Assembly (NCBI GenBank): GCA_002433335.1
Contig: DJHY01000232.1
Location: 1 to 17,617 of the forward strand
DNA from: Rhodospirillaceae bacterium UBA6608
Lineage (GTDB): Bacteria > Pseudomonadota > Alphaproteobacteria > Rhodospirillales_A > Casp-alpha2
Length of the DNA stretch: 17,617 nucleotides
Direction: 5' to 3'
Part shown: in pieces, positions 1 through 5,787 of the stretch
Layout: each line of letters opens with the position of its first letter
Position numbering within the stretch: position 1 is the first letter of the stretch
Program-made: the position numbers and the translations under genes
Notes under the pieces: model-generated
What the model saw: only the letters and a program-made list of their open reading frames with translations
What the model was told of the DNA's origin: nothing
The model's database searches: none

Positions 1-92
1 CTTTGCAAAGCCGCACCGCAGGTCGCGCGCGGCGGGCCATATTCTTCCGTCGGTAGATTTCCACCGACGCCGATGATGATCGGCGAAATCAT
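1..92 (-). CDS. folK: FolK, 2-amino-4-hydroxy-6-hydroxymethyldihydropteridine pyrophosphokinase (N-terminal fragment)
   Basis: This is the first 30 codons of a minus-strand gene that runs off the left edge. The ATG is at 92-90, and an AAGGA box at 104-100 sits 7 bases ahead of it. The translation begins MISPIIIGVGGNLPTEEYGP and continues with a T-C-x-A-A-L segment. This matches the first beta strand and glycine/asparagine loop of FolK proteins (I-x-G-x-G-x-N-L, then a small-residue helix). FolK transfers pyrophosphate from ATP to the hydroxymethyl pterin in cytoplasmic folate synthesis. The gene diverges from the NYN gene, with 121 bases between the two starts. Only about a fifth of a typical FolK is visible, so the call rests on a short N-terminal match and the good start signal. 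Confidence 0.72.
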   Translation of the reverse strand, partial: MISPIIIGVGGNLPTEEYGPPRATCGAALQ

Positions 93-125
93 GTACGAAT
101 CCTTGGAATTCTTGTCGTGAAATGC

Positions 126-153
126 TTGTGATTCAGGCTGGGGAAGCTAAATT
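126..153 (+). promoter_or_regulatory. Candidate sigma70-type promoter for the NYN gene
   Basis: TTGTGA at 126-131 and TAAATT at 148-153 are separated by 16 bases. They lie about 60 bases before the chosen ATG, in the only intergenic space between folK and the NYN gene. The match is moderate and AT-rich DNA here makes chance matches easy, so this is a suggestion only. Confidence 0.28.
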
Positions 154-213
154 GTTTCATTGTAGATATTGCGTGAATTTTTCACGTTCGATTTCACAAA
201 GGAATTTATCGAA

Positions 214-834
214 ATGGATTTTTATCCCGAAGAACGCGTCGCACTTTTTATCGACGGGTCAAACCTGTATGCCGCCGCACGGGCCTTGAATTTCGATATC
301 GATTACAAGCGCCTGTTGGCCGTGTTTTCGGACAAATGCCGCTTGGTGCGCGCCTTCTACTACACCGCCATGGTTGAGGACCAGGAGTATTCACCAATCC
401 GCCCTCTGGTCGATTGGCTGGACTACAATGGCTACACCATGGTCACCAAACCGACCAAGGAATTCACCGACGCCGCCGGTCGCCGCAAGATCAAAGGCAA
501 CATGGATATCGAGTTGGCCATCGATGTGATGGAAATGGCCGAAAACCTGGACCATGTCGTGTTGTTTTCCGGTGATGGCGATTTCCGCCGACTGGTCGAT
601 GCCGTGCAGCGCAAAGGCGTACGGGTGAGTGTCGTCTCGACCGTTCGCTCTCAGCCCCCGATGGTCGCAGACGAGCTGCGCCGTCAGGCCGATATCTTCA
701 TCGAACTGCAGAGCCTGCAGCAGCAGATTCAGCGCGCCGGCGGACCAACGGGCGGCGCCATGCCGATCGATGACGATGACGACGACTACGATTACGACGA
801 CGATGAAGACGAGGCCGAGGTCGAAATCGTATAA
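214..834 (+). CDS. NYN/PIN-like domain nuclease (LabA/DUF88 family) with poly-acidic tail
   Basis: A 206-residue cytoplasmic protein of the NYN (LabA/DUF88) family, metal-dependent RNase-like domains of the PIN fold. The domain spans about residues 8-165. Acidic residues fit the metal site: D14 in VALFIDGSN, D98 in GNMDIELAID, and D121 and D123 in LFSGDGDFRRL. After a glutamine-rich stretch (about 166-173) the protein ends in an almost purely acidic tail (residues 186-206, mainly Asp with two Tyr). I chose the ATG at 214 because AAAGGA lies at 198-203, 10 bases upstream. An in-frame TTG at 169 would add 15 residues that are not part of the fold and has no ribosome site. The uracil-DNA glycosylase gene starts 7 bases after the stop, so the two are probably co-translated. 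The RNA target is unknown. Confidence 0.88.
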   Translation: MDFYPEERVALFIDGSNLYAAARALNFDIDYKRLLAVFSDKCRLVRAFYYTAMVEDQEYSPIRPLVDWLDYNGYTMVTKPTKEFTDAAGRRKIKGNMDIELAIDVMEMAENLDHVVLFSGDGDFRRLVDAVQRKGVRVSVVSTVRSQPPMVADELRRQADIFIELQSLQQQIQRAGGPTGGAMPIDDDDDDYDYDDDEDEAEVEIV

Positions 835-841
835 CGGCCTC

Positions 842-1489
842 ATGACCACTTCGTTTCAAGACCCGTCGCGTGATTGCGACCTTTGCCCGCGCTTGGCCGA
901 ATTCCGCGCCGAGAACCGCGCGGCCTTCCCCGACTGGCATAATGCGCCCGTCCCCGCCTTTGGTGGCTTGGATGCGCGCCTGCTGATCGTCGGCTTGGCG
1001 CCTGGCCTGCGCGGGGCCAATCGCACCGCCCGCCCCTTCACCGGCGACTATGCCGGCGATCTTTTGTATCCAACCCTAAGCGAGTTCGGCTGGGCGCAAG
1101 GCAGCTATGGTGCCACGCCGGATGACGGGCTTGAACTGACCGGTTGCCGGATTACCAACGCGGTGCGTTGCGTGCCGCCGCAGAACAAGCCGACCGGACC
1201 GGAATGCAATGCCTGCCGCCCCTTTTTGGTCTCGGAAATTCAAGCAATGCCGAATTTACGGGTCATCCTGGCCTTGGGCGGCCTGGCTCACAACAATGTG
1301 CTGTCAGCTCTGGGGGAGCGTCGCAAGGATTTCTCCTTCGGCCACGGTAACAGCCAGGTTTTGACAAGCGGTCCCTGGCTGGTCGATAGCTATCATTGCT
1401 CGCGCTACAATACGAACACCGGCCGCCTGACCACGGATATGTTCCGTGACGTCTTCGCGAAAATTGCTGACCTGATCGCCACAGGCTGA
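842..1489 (+). CDS. Uracil-DNA glycosylase family 5 (UdgB-type, iron-sulfur)
   Basis: A 215-residue base-excision repair enzyme that removes uracil, and in this family often other deaminated bases, from DNA. Four cysteines fit a [4Fe-4S] site: C12 and C15 in DCDLCPRL, and C110 and C125 in AVRCVPPQNKP and ECNACRPF. Motif A is GLAPGLRGANRTARPFTGD (residues 51-69), the form typical of family 5 rather than family 4. Motif B is H-C-S-R-Y-N-T-N-T-G-R-L-T near residue 185-200. The ATG at 842 is 7 bases after the NYN stop and matches the family N-terminus. The reading frame is open for another 71 codons upstream, but that part overlaps the NYN gene and is antigenically unlike any UDG, so I reject it. 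No strong ribosome site is seen, consistent with coupling to the NYN gene. Confidence 0.92.
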   Translation: MTTSFQDPSRDCDLCPRLAEFRAENRAAFPDWHNAPVPAFGGLDARLLIVGLAPGLRGANRTARPFTGDYAGDLLYPTLSEFGWAQGSYGATPDDGLELTGCRITNAVRCVPPQNKPTGPECNACRPFLVSEIQAMPNLRVILALGGLAHNNVLSALGERRKDFSFGHGNSQVLTSGPWLVDSYHCSRYNTNTGRLTTDMFRDVFAKIADLIATG

Positions 1490-1521
1490 TCCCCCGCCCG
1501 CCCCGACGGCAAAGCGCCCCT

Positions 1522-1580
1522 GGGATCAAGAGCTTGGGGATCAAGAGCTTGGGGAACAAGGGCTTGGCGACAAGCGCTTG
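1522..1580. repeat. Four tandem 15-bp units carrying CAAGNGCTTG boxes
   Basis: Units start at 1522, 1537, 1552 and 1567. The first two are identical (GGGATCAAGAGCTTG), the third differs at two positions, and the fourth is 14 bases and more divergent. Each contains a short dyad CAAG-NG-CTTG, at 1527, 1542, 1557 and 1571; the last is a perfect 10-base palindrome. The array ends 61 bases before the DUF4169 ATG. It may be a slippage-derived repeat or a series of protein-binding sites. Confidence 0.8.
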
Positions 1581-1591
1581 TTTGGTTTATC
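1564..1591 (+). promoter_or_regulatory. Candidate promoter of the DUF4169 gene, overlapping the last repeat unit
   Basis: TTGGCG at 1564-1569 and TTTATC at 1586-1591 are 16 bases apart. The putative -35 box and spacer fall within the last CAAGNGCTTG unit, so a repeat-binding protein would compete with polymerase. The -10 match is mediocre and the call is weak. Confidence 0.25.
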
Positions 1592-1641
1592 GTTTTCGTG
1601 TCGCCCTGGGAACGGGGTGCATCGACGAACGGAGGGACGGG

Positions 1642-1842
1642 ATGACCGCTGAGATCGTCAATCTACGCCAGTACCGCAAGGATCGGCAGCGCCAGGAAAA
1701 AGAGCGCGCCGCCGAGCAGAACCGGGCGAAATACGGGCGCGACAAAGTGCAAAAGCGCGAGGATGAGACGAGCCGCGTACGGTCCGAACAGGATCTGGAC
1801 GGCAAGCGCCTGGACCCCGAAAGCGACAAGCCCGCGGGCTGA
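1642..1842 (+). CDS. DUF4169 family small protein
   Basis: A 66-residue, highly charged protein beginning MTAEIVNLRQYRK. The N-terminal I-V-N-L-R-x-x-R-K pattern followed by a lysine/arginine/glutamate-rich helix is the hallmark of DUF4169, a small family found in alphaproteobacteria with no assigned function. There is no signal peptide or membrane segment. The whole middle (residues 10-45) should be a single amphipathic helix, and the C-terminus is disordered. GGAGGGA at 1631-1637 precedes the ATG with good spacing. An in-frame upstream TTG at 1534 would translate through the repeat array and is rejected. It faces the DUF4170 gene across a hairpin terminator. The high basic content could suit nucleic-acid or protein binding, but that is inference. 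Confidence 0.82.
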   Translation: MTAEIVNLRQYRKDRQRQEKERAAEQNRAKYGRDKVQKREDETSRVRSEQDLDGKRLDPESDKPAG

Positions 1843-1875
1843 CTCCCCCTACGACCGATACGACAAGAATCGAAA

Positions 1876-1902
1876 CGGCGCAGGTAGCAACTACCCGCGC
1901 CG
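1876..1902. terminator. Hairpin terminator between the convergent DUF4169 and DUF4170 genes
   Basis: CGGCGC-A-GGTAG, loop CAA, CTACC-C-GCGCCG: eleven pairs with one A/C mismatch in the middle. It lies 33 bases after the DUF4169 stop and 31 bases beyond the DUF4170 stop. No T-run follows on the plus strand; on the minus strand TTTCG follows. It probably serves both genes, more clearly the minus one. Confidence 0.55.
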
Positions 1903-1933
1903 AACGATCATTCCCAAATCGGAATAAGCGTTA

Positions 1934-2155
1934 TCAGCTCTCTTCCGGCTCCAACAGCCGATGAAGATGGACGATAACGTATTTCATGTTGGCATCGTCG
2001 ACATTGGTTTGCGACGCCCCACGCCAAGCTGTCAAAGCCTTGGCGTAACTGGGATAGATACCGACGATTTCCAGGTTATCCGGGTCCACGAACTCATGTC
2101 CCTGGGGGTCTTTTACCCGGCCACCGAATACGAGATGCAAAAGCGCGTTCGACAT
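1934..2155 (-). CDS. DUF4170 family small protein
   Basis: A 73-residue protein starting MSNALLHLVFGGRVKDPQG. It continues with a D-P-D-N-L-E-I-V-G-I-Y-P-S-Y-A-K-A-L-x-A-W core and a K-Y-V-I-V-H-L-H-R-L-L-x-P-E end, which I recognise as DUF4170, an alphaproteobacterial family of unknown function. It is about the usual family length. The start at 2155 fits the family N-terminus and has AAGG about 9 bases upstream. In-frame ATGs at 2191 and 2179 would add 12 or 8 unrelated residues. No signal peptide or membrane segment is seen, and the mixed alpha/beta pattern suggests a small globular cytosolic protein. Confidence 0.85.
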   Translation of the reverse strand: MSNALLHLVFGGRVKDPQGHEFVDPDNLEIVGIYPSYAKALTAWRGASQTNVDDANMKYVIVHLHRLLEPEES

Positions 2156-2356
2156 GCTCCAAGCCCTTCTTTTTATGACCATCCATCCCAATTGTTATTC
2201 CCGAGCTTGCGCTAGCCGCCCGGAGATTTATCCCTAAACTAAAGTCAAAGGTGCGGTCGGGCAACAAGACCGATAGCCAATCGCGCCAAAATTGAGACAG
2301 GTTTAAGACGCGCTCCGTCCCATACGGACGCCAATCCGAGAAAGGCATCAAATTCA
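2156..2356. other. Divergent intergenic region between DUF4170 and the GST gene
   Basis: Two hundred bases with no plausible gene. A five-pair hairpin CGTCC-CATAC-GGACG lies at about 2318-2332. AT-rich runs occur around 2226-2250, but I found no -35/-10 pair with good spacing on either strand. The start signals of both flanking genes must lie here. Confidence 0.6.
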
Positions 2357-3055
2357 ATGATCGACGCATATTCGTGGCCCACCCCGAACGGCCATAAGGT
2401 CCACATCATGCTTGAGGAAACGGGCCTGGAGTATCAGGTGCATCCGATCAACATCCAAAAAGGCGACCAGTTCCAGCCCGAGTTCCTGAAAATCTCGCCG
2501 AACAACCGGATTCCGGCCATCATCGATCAGGACGGCCCGGGCGGGAAGCCCTACTCCCTGTTCGAAAGCGGCGCGATTCTCATCTATCTCGCGGAGAAGA
2601 CGGGCAAGTTCCTACCGACCGATCCGATCGCCCGCTACGACACCCTGCAATGGCTGATGTGGCAGATGGGCGGCGTCGGCCCGATGTTCGGCCAAGCCCA
2701 CCATTTCCGGGGCTACGCGCCCGAGAAGATTGAGTACGGGATCGAACGCTATACCAAGGAAGCCGGTCGCCTTTACGGCGTGATGGACAAACGCTTGGCG
2801 CAGTCCGAATACCTGGCCGGGCCGGAGTACACGATCGCCGACATTGCGACCTTCCCCTGGACGCGCTCGATCGACCGCCAAGGACACTCTCTTGACGACT
2901 TCCCGAACGTCAAGCGGTGGTCTGATGCGATCAACGCCCGCCCGGGCGTGCAGCGCGGCGTTCAGGTGTTGGAAGCCGAGCGCGGCCCGCGCAAGGAATT
3001 GACCGACGAAGAACGTGCCGTGATGTTCGGCGACAAACAGTTCGCCAAGCGCTAA
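2357..3055 (+). CDS. yfcG: Glutathione transferase, Nu class, YfcG-like disulfide-bond oxidoreductase
   Basis: A 232-residue cytosolic GST. The N-terminal thioredoxin fold (about 1-85) carries T9 and N11 in the TPNGHKV motif and SPNNRIPAI with the cis-proline, then ESGAILIYLAEKTG. The helical domain includes LQWLMWQMGGVGPMFGQAHHF and ends with YTIADIATFPW. These are nearly word-for-word the signatures of E. coli YfcG, which uses glutathione as a disulfide-bond reductase rather than for classical conjugation. The C-terminal tail (about 205-232) is slightly longer than YfcG. AAAGG at 2341-2345 is 11 bases before the ATG, a bit distant. It is followed by the DUF4197 gene on the same strand, with a large inverted repeat in between. 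Confidence 0.93.
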   Translation: MIDAYSWPTPNGHKVHIMLEETGLEYQVHPINIQKGDQFQPEFLKISPNNRIPAIIDQDGPGGKPYSLFESGAILIYLAEKTGKFLPTDPIARYDTLQWLMWQMGGVGPMFGQAHHFRGYAPEKIEYGIERYTKEAGRLYGVMDKRLAQSEYLAGPEYTIADIATFPWTRSIDRQGHSLDDFPNVKRWSDAINARPGVQRGVQVLEAERGPRKELTDEERAVMFGDKQFAKR

Positions 3056-3080
3056 GGCCTCAAGTACCTGCCAATTTCGA

Positions 3081-3124
3081 TTGCCGCTCGACCTGGGATG
3101 TTTCTTAATATCCCAGGTCGGCAA
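3081..3124. terminator. Large inverted repeat between the GST and DUF4197 genes
   Basis: CGACCTGGGAT (3089-3099) pairs perfectly with ATCCCAGGTCG (3110-3120) across a 10-base loop. TTGC (3081-3084) pairs with GCAA (3121-3124) if a 4-base bulge CGCT is allowed, giving 15 pairs. No T-run follows, so it is not a classical intrinsic terminator. It may end GST transcripts, or sit in the DUF4197 leader, where its 3' edge is 11 bases ahead of the ribosome site. Confidence 0.6.
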
Positions 3125-3147
3125 TCATCTTCGGGCAGGAGTAACCA

Positions 3148-3900
3148 ATGCTTTTCAAGACTGCGGCAGTCGTAACCCTCTGCTTTTCCGCGCTTGCCTC
3201 GCCGGCTCATGCCCAAAGCTTTATGGACAAGCTGAAGAACGCGGCAGGCGCCATCACGGCACCCAGCGGTTCAACCTCGGGAAGCAGCGCAACGTCGCTC
3301 GGCACGAACGAGATCATCGCCGGACTGCGCGAAGCCTTGCGTGTCGGCACTGAAAACGTAGTTGGCCAAATCGGCAGCGCCGACGGGTTTAACGCCGATC
3401 CCAATATCCATATCCCGCTGCCGCCGGACCTTCAGAAGGTTCAGGGAATTCTGCGTAAATTCGGTCTGTCCGGAATGGCTGACGAGGTCGAACTGAAGCT
3501 CAACCGCGCCGCCGAAGCCGCCGCGCCGAAAACGAAAGAGCTTGTCTGGAAAGCCATCAACGACATGACGCTCGAGGATGCGAAACGCATCTACGACGGG
3601 CCGGATGATGCCGCCACGTCCTATTTCAAGCGGGTCGCCTCGACCGATCTGACGAACGTCATCAAACCCGTGATCGATAAATCATTGAACGAAGTCGGGG
3701 CAATCGCAGCCTATGACCAACTGATGGGGCAATACAAATCCCTGCCCTTGGTGCCCGACGTCAAAGCCGACCTGTCGAACCACGCCACCACGTTGGCGTT
3801 GGACGGGCTGTTTTACTATCTGGCCAAGGAAGAAGCCGCCATTCGCCAGAACCCGGCCAAGCGCACCACGGAAATCCTGACCAAGGTTTTCGGCGGCTAG
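3148..3900 (+). CDS. DUF4197 family exported protein
   Basis: A 250-residue protein with a clear signal peptide: MLFK, a hydrophobic core, then ASPAHA just before Q23, suggesting cleavage by signal peptidase I and a periplasmic location. A low-complexity Gly/Ser/Thr linker (about 35-52) follows. The DUF4197 domain begins with EIIAGLREALRVGTENVVGQIG and contains HIPLPPDLQKVQGILRKFG, A-A-P-K-T-K-E-L-V-W-K-A-I-N-D-M-T, a YDGPDDAATSYFKR segment and an N-terminal-to-C-terminal helical repeat ending FYYLAKEEAAIRQNPAKRTTEILTKVFG. The family is widespread in Proteobacteria and has no assigned role. CAGGAG at 3136-3141 is 6 bases before the ATG. The gene ends 22 bases from the convergent oxygenase gene. 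Confidence 0.9.
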   Translation: MLFKTAAVVTLCFSALASPAHAQSFMDKLKNAAGAITAPSGSTSGSSATSLGTNEIIAGLREALRVGTENVVGQIGSADGFNADPNIHIPLPPDLQKVQGILRKFGLSGMADEVELKLNRAAEAAAPKTKELVWKAINDMTLEDAKRIYDGPDDAATSYFKRVASTDLTNVIKPVIDKSLNEVGAIAAYDQLMGQYKSLPLVPDVKADLSNHATTLALDGLFYYLAKEEAAIRQNPAKRTTEILTKVFGG

Positions 3901-3922
3901 GCGCAGCCCCAAGACGCGATCA

Positions 3923-4402
3923 TCACTTCTTGATGAATTTCACGGCAGCCGTCAGGCGCGGATACGTGCGGTAGCTCGTCGCGCGGTGCCACAACATGCC
4001 GTCGAATACGACCAGTCGCGCAGGCCTGGGCGGCAGGCCTTGGATCATGTTGTTGACGATGAATTGGGTCTCGCCGCCTTCATCGATGTCGTATTGGGGC
4101 GTGAAATAAAACAGGCAGGTATAAACCTCGCCATCCTGATGGAAATAGGGACGATCGTTCGGAAGAAACAGGTTCACATAGGACCGTTGTAGTTCCAGGC
4201 CTTTCAGCCGGTCGAAATTCGACGTCGCGATCTCGGCCAAATACTTGGCCAAGTCCGTGTTGTCGAGTTCAAGAACCATCCCAACCGGCTCCAGGTTCGG
4301 TCTGTCTCTTTCGCCGTATTTGAAATGGCTCTTGTGCAACAACAAGTCATAAATCTCGTTGTGTTTGCCTTCTGGCATTACGTCGTCGAACGGAAAGATC
4401 AT
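3923..4402 (-). CDS. Short 2-oxoglutarate/Fe(II)-dependent oxygenase (prolyl-hydroxylase-like fold)
   Basis: A 159-residue single-domain enzyme. The iron triad is visible as H88 and D90 in PYFHQDGEVYTCLFYF and H139 in DGMLWHRAT. R149 in TYPRLTAAVKF is placed to bind the 2-oxoglutarate C5 carboxylate. The intervening G-G-E-T-Q-F and P-x-P-A-R-L-V-V-F-D segments are the usual double-stranded beta-helix strands. This layout fits the 2OG-Fe(II) oxygenase superfamily near prolyl 4-hydroxylases, but the substrate (protein side chain, amino acid or small molecule) cannot be told. No signal peptide. A GAGAG box lies 5 bases before the ATG. It lies downstream of the molybdoenzyme gene, separated by 110 bases with a hairpin, so it may be transcribed alone. 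Confidence 0.85.
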   Translation of the reverse strand: MIFPFDDVMPEGKHNEIYDLLLHKSHFKYGERDRPNLEPVGMVLELDNTDLAKYLAEIATSNFDRLKGLELQRSYVNLFLPNDRPYFHQDGEVYTCLFYFTPQYDIDEGGETQFIVNNMIQGLPPRPARLVVFDGMLWHRATSYRTYPRLTAAVKFIKK

Positions 4403-4464
4403 CGGTCTCTCTATCGTGGTCTGAACATCCCGGCCGTTAGGCCGAAGTCGGACGCTTTAGTATC

Positions 4465-4490
4465 AAGGCTGTAGGCCTTTATACAGCTTT
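4465..4490. terminator. Hairpin after the molybdoenzyme gene
   Basis: AAGGCTGTA (4465-4473) pairs with TACAGCTTT (4482-4490), nine pairs with one G-U wobble on the plus strand, across an 8-base loop. It starts 23 bases beyond the minus-strand stop codon of the molybdoenzyme. T-runs follow it on the plus strand (TTTTT overlapping the arm) better than on the minus strand. It probably ends the dapA-smpB run or separates it from the oxygenase gene. A second small hairpin CGGCC-GTTA-GGCCG lies at 4431-4444. Confidence 0.4.
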
Positions 4491-4512
4491 TTGCCCATGC
4501 GCCTGCCTCACC

Positions 4513-5241
4513 TCACCCATAGCGCTGCTGCTTCCAGGGGTCGCCCAGATTGTGATAGCCACGGGTTTCCCAATAGCCGGGAGCGTCCTTTTCCAGGAAC
4601 GTGATCTGGCGCAGCCACTTGGCGCTTTTCCAGAAATACAGGCTCGGCACCATGGCGCGCGCCGGTCCACCGTGCTCACGCGTCAGCGGCGCGCCGTTCC
4701 AGGCATGGACGATCAAAGAGGTATCGGCCAGGAAATGGTCGAGCGGAAGATTCGTCGTATAGCCGTCGTGACTATGCAACACGGCAAAACCCGCAGTATC
4801 GCGGAGCCCCGCGGCCTCGGCGATGGTGCGCACGGCGACGCCTTGCCATCGATTATCGAAGGTCGACCAAGACGTAACGCAATGGATATCCGTGGTCAGG
4901 TCGACCTGCGGCAGGCGACCGAACTTGTCCCAGTCCAGAGTCAGAGGACGGTCGACGGCGCCGGAGACCTTTAGTTCCCATTGGTCGGTCGGAACCAACG
5001 GTTGGTGACCGAGATCGAGAACCGGCCAATCTCTCGACAGGTGCTGACCCGGCGGCAGGCGCCCGCCGCCGTCCGACCTTTTGGTCTGCGGTTGGCGCTT
5101 TTCCTGGGCCCAGCGGGTCTTGGTTTCTGTCAGTTTGCTCCCGGGCGGCGTCGCTACTTGGGCTTTCATCTCGCCCAGCACCGATCCGGGGCGACCGGAG
5201 AACAGGTCCTTGAACCGATCCTCGCCGTCCCCGCCGGTCAT
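4513..5241 (-). CDS. Sulfite-oxidase-like molybdopterin-dependent oxidoreductase (cytosolic, YedY-type domain)
   Basis: A 242-residue protein with the oxidoreductase molybdopterin-binding domain at about 65-230. C121 in DIHCVTSWS is the expected molybdenum ligand. Other family landmarks are WELKVSGAVDRPLTLDWDKF, R-W-Q-G-V-A-V-R-T-I, HSHDGYTTNLPL, and REHGGPARAMVPSLYFWKSAKWL. Unlike MsrP/YedY there is no Tat signal, no heme domain and no membrane partner next door, so it should act in the cytosol; the substrate is unknown. The ATG at 5241 is 6 bases after the smpB stop, suggesting coupling. Residues 1-35 extend beyond the usual family start near KLTETKTRWAQEKRQ; an internal ATG at codon 25 would remove most of that. 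Confidence 0.87.
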   Translation of the reverse strand: MTGGDGEDRFKDLFSGRPGSVLGEMKAQVATPPGSKLTETKTRWAQEKRQPQTKRSDGGGRLPPGQHLSRDWPVLDLGHQPLVPTDQWELKVSGAVDRPLTLDWDKFGRLPQVDLTTDIHCVTSWSTFDNRWQGVAVRTIAEAAGLRDTAGFAVLHSHDGYTTNLPLDHFLADTSLIVHAWNGAPLTREHGGPARAMVPSLYFWKSAKWLRQITFLEKDAPGYWETRGYHNLGDPWKQQRYG

Positions 5242-5247
5242 TTCGCC

Positions 5248-5730
5248 CTACCCTTTGTCCCGCATCAGGCGGGCTTTCTGGCGGCCCCAGTCACGGGCTT
5301 TTTCCGTCTCACGCTTGTCGTACTGGCGCTTGCCCTCGGCCAGGGCCAATTGAACCTTGGCGATACCGCGTTTGTTGAAATAGATCGACAGCGGTACCAG
5401 CGTCATGCCCTTGCGGTTGCCCCCGCCGGTCAGGCGGCCGATCTCGCGCCGATGCAGCAGCAGCTTGCGCTTTCGCTTGGGCTCGTGATTGTTAAGCCCG
5501 GCCTGCTCGTACTTCGGGATATCGGCGTTGTAGAGATAAATATCCCCGTCTTCGTCCGCCGCGTAGGCATCGACCAGCGACCCGCGCCCCAGGCGCAGGG
5601 ATTTAACCTCGGTCCCGGTCAGCATGATACCGGCTTCGACCTCTTCGACGATCGTATAGTCGCGCCGCGCCTTTCGGTTCTGGGCGACGACGTTGCCGGA
5701 CGGGCCTTTTTTCTTATTTTTCTGTGCCAT
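5248..5730 (-). CDS. smpB: SsrA-binding protein SmpB
   Basis: A 160-residue RNA-binding protein that brings tmRNA to stalled ribosomes for trans-translation. It has the lysine-rich start, N-R-K-A-R-R-D-Y, the diagnostic [16 protein letters not shown] (about 37-52), [26 protein letters not shown] and the C-terminal [19 protein letters not shown] tail that enters the ribosomal A site and mRNA channel. Length is normal. A GGGAG ribosome site lies about 9 bases before the ATG. It lies downstream of dapA with a 57-base gap containing a 6-pair hairpin, and its stop is 6 bases from the molybdoenzyme start. The tmRNA gene is not in this window. Confidence 0.97.
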   Translation of the reverse strand: MAQKNKKKGPSGNVVAQNRKARRDYTIVEEVEAGIMLTGTEVKSLRLGRGSLVDAYAADEDGDIYLYNADIPKYEQAGLNNHEPKRKRKLLLHRREIGRLTGGGNRKGMTLVPLSIYFNKRGIAKVQLALAEGKRQYDKRETEKARDWGRQKARLMRDKG

Positions 5731-5744
5731 GAAATAGGGCTCCC

Positions 5745-5765
5745 GACCGCCGCCTTGCAGCGGTC
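5745..5765. other. Intercistronic hairpin between dapA and smpB
   Basis: GACCGC (5745-5750) pairs with GCGGTC (5760-5765) around a 9-base loop. It lies between the dapA stop and the smpB ribosome site on the minus strand and lacks a T-run. It may stabilise or process the dapA message and allow separate levels of the two products. Confidence 0.35.
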
Positions 5766-5787
5766 AGCGCATTCGATCCGCGTCTGC

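Noticed and set aside
1..10. CTTTGCAAAG palindrome at the left edge
   Set aside because: It is inside the folK coding fragment and only ten bases long.
48..85. Two adjacent hairpins (48-69 and 68-85)
   Set aside because: They lie within the first codons of folK on the minus strand; the repeats come from I-I-I-G-V-G-G-type codons and have no separate support.
629..841. Upstream extension of the glycosylase frame
   Set aside because: It overlaps NYN coding sequence, and the family N-terminus begins at the ATG at 842.
391..849. Antisense open frame over the NYN gene
   Set aside because: It mirrors the codon bias and the Asp-repeat of the NYN gene (giving poly-Val/Ile) and has no start signal or family.
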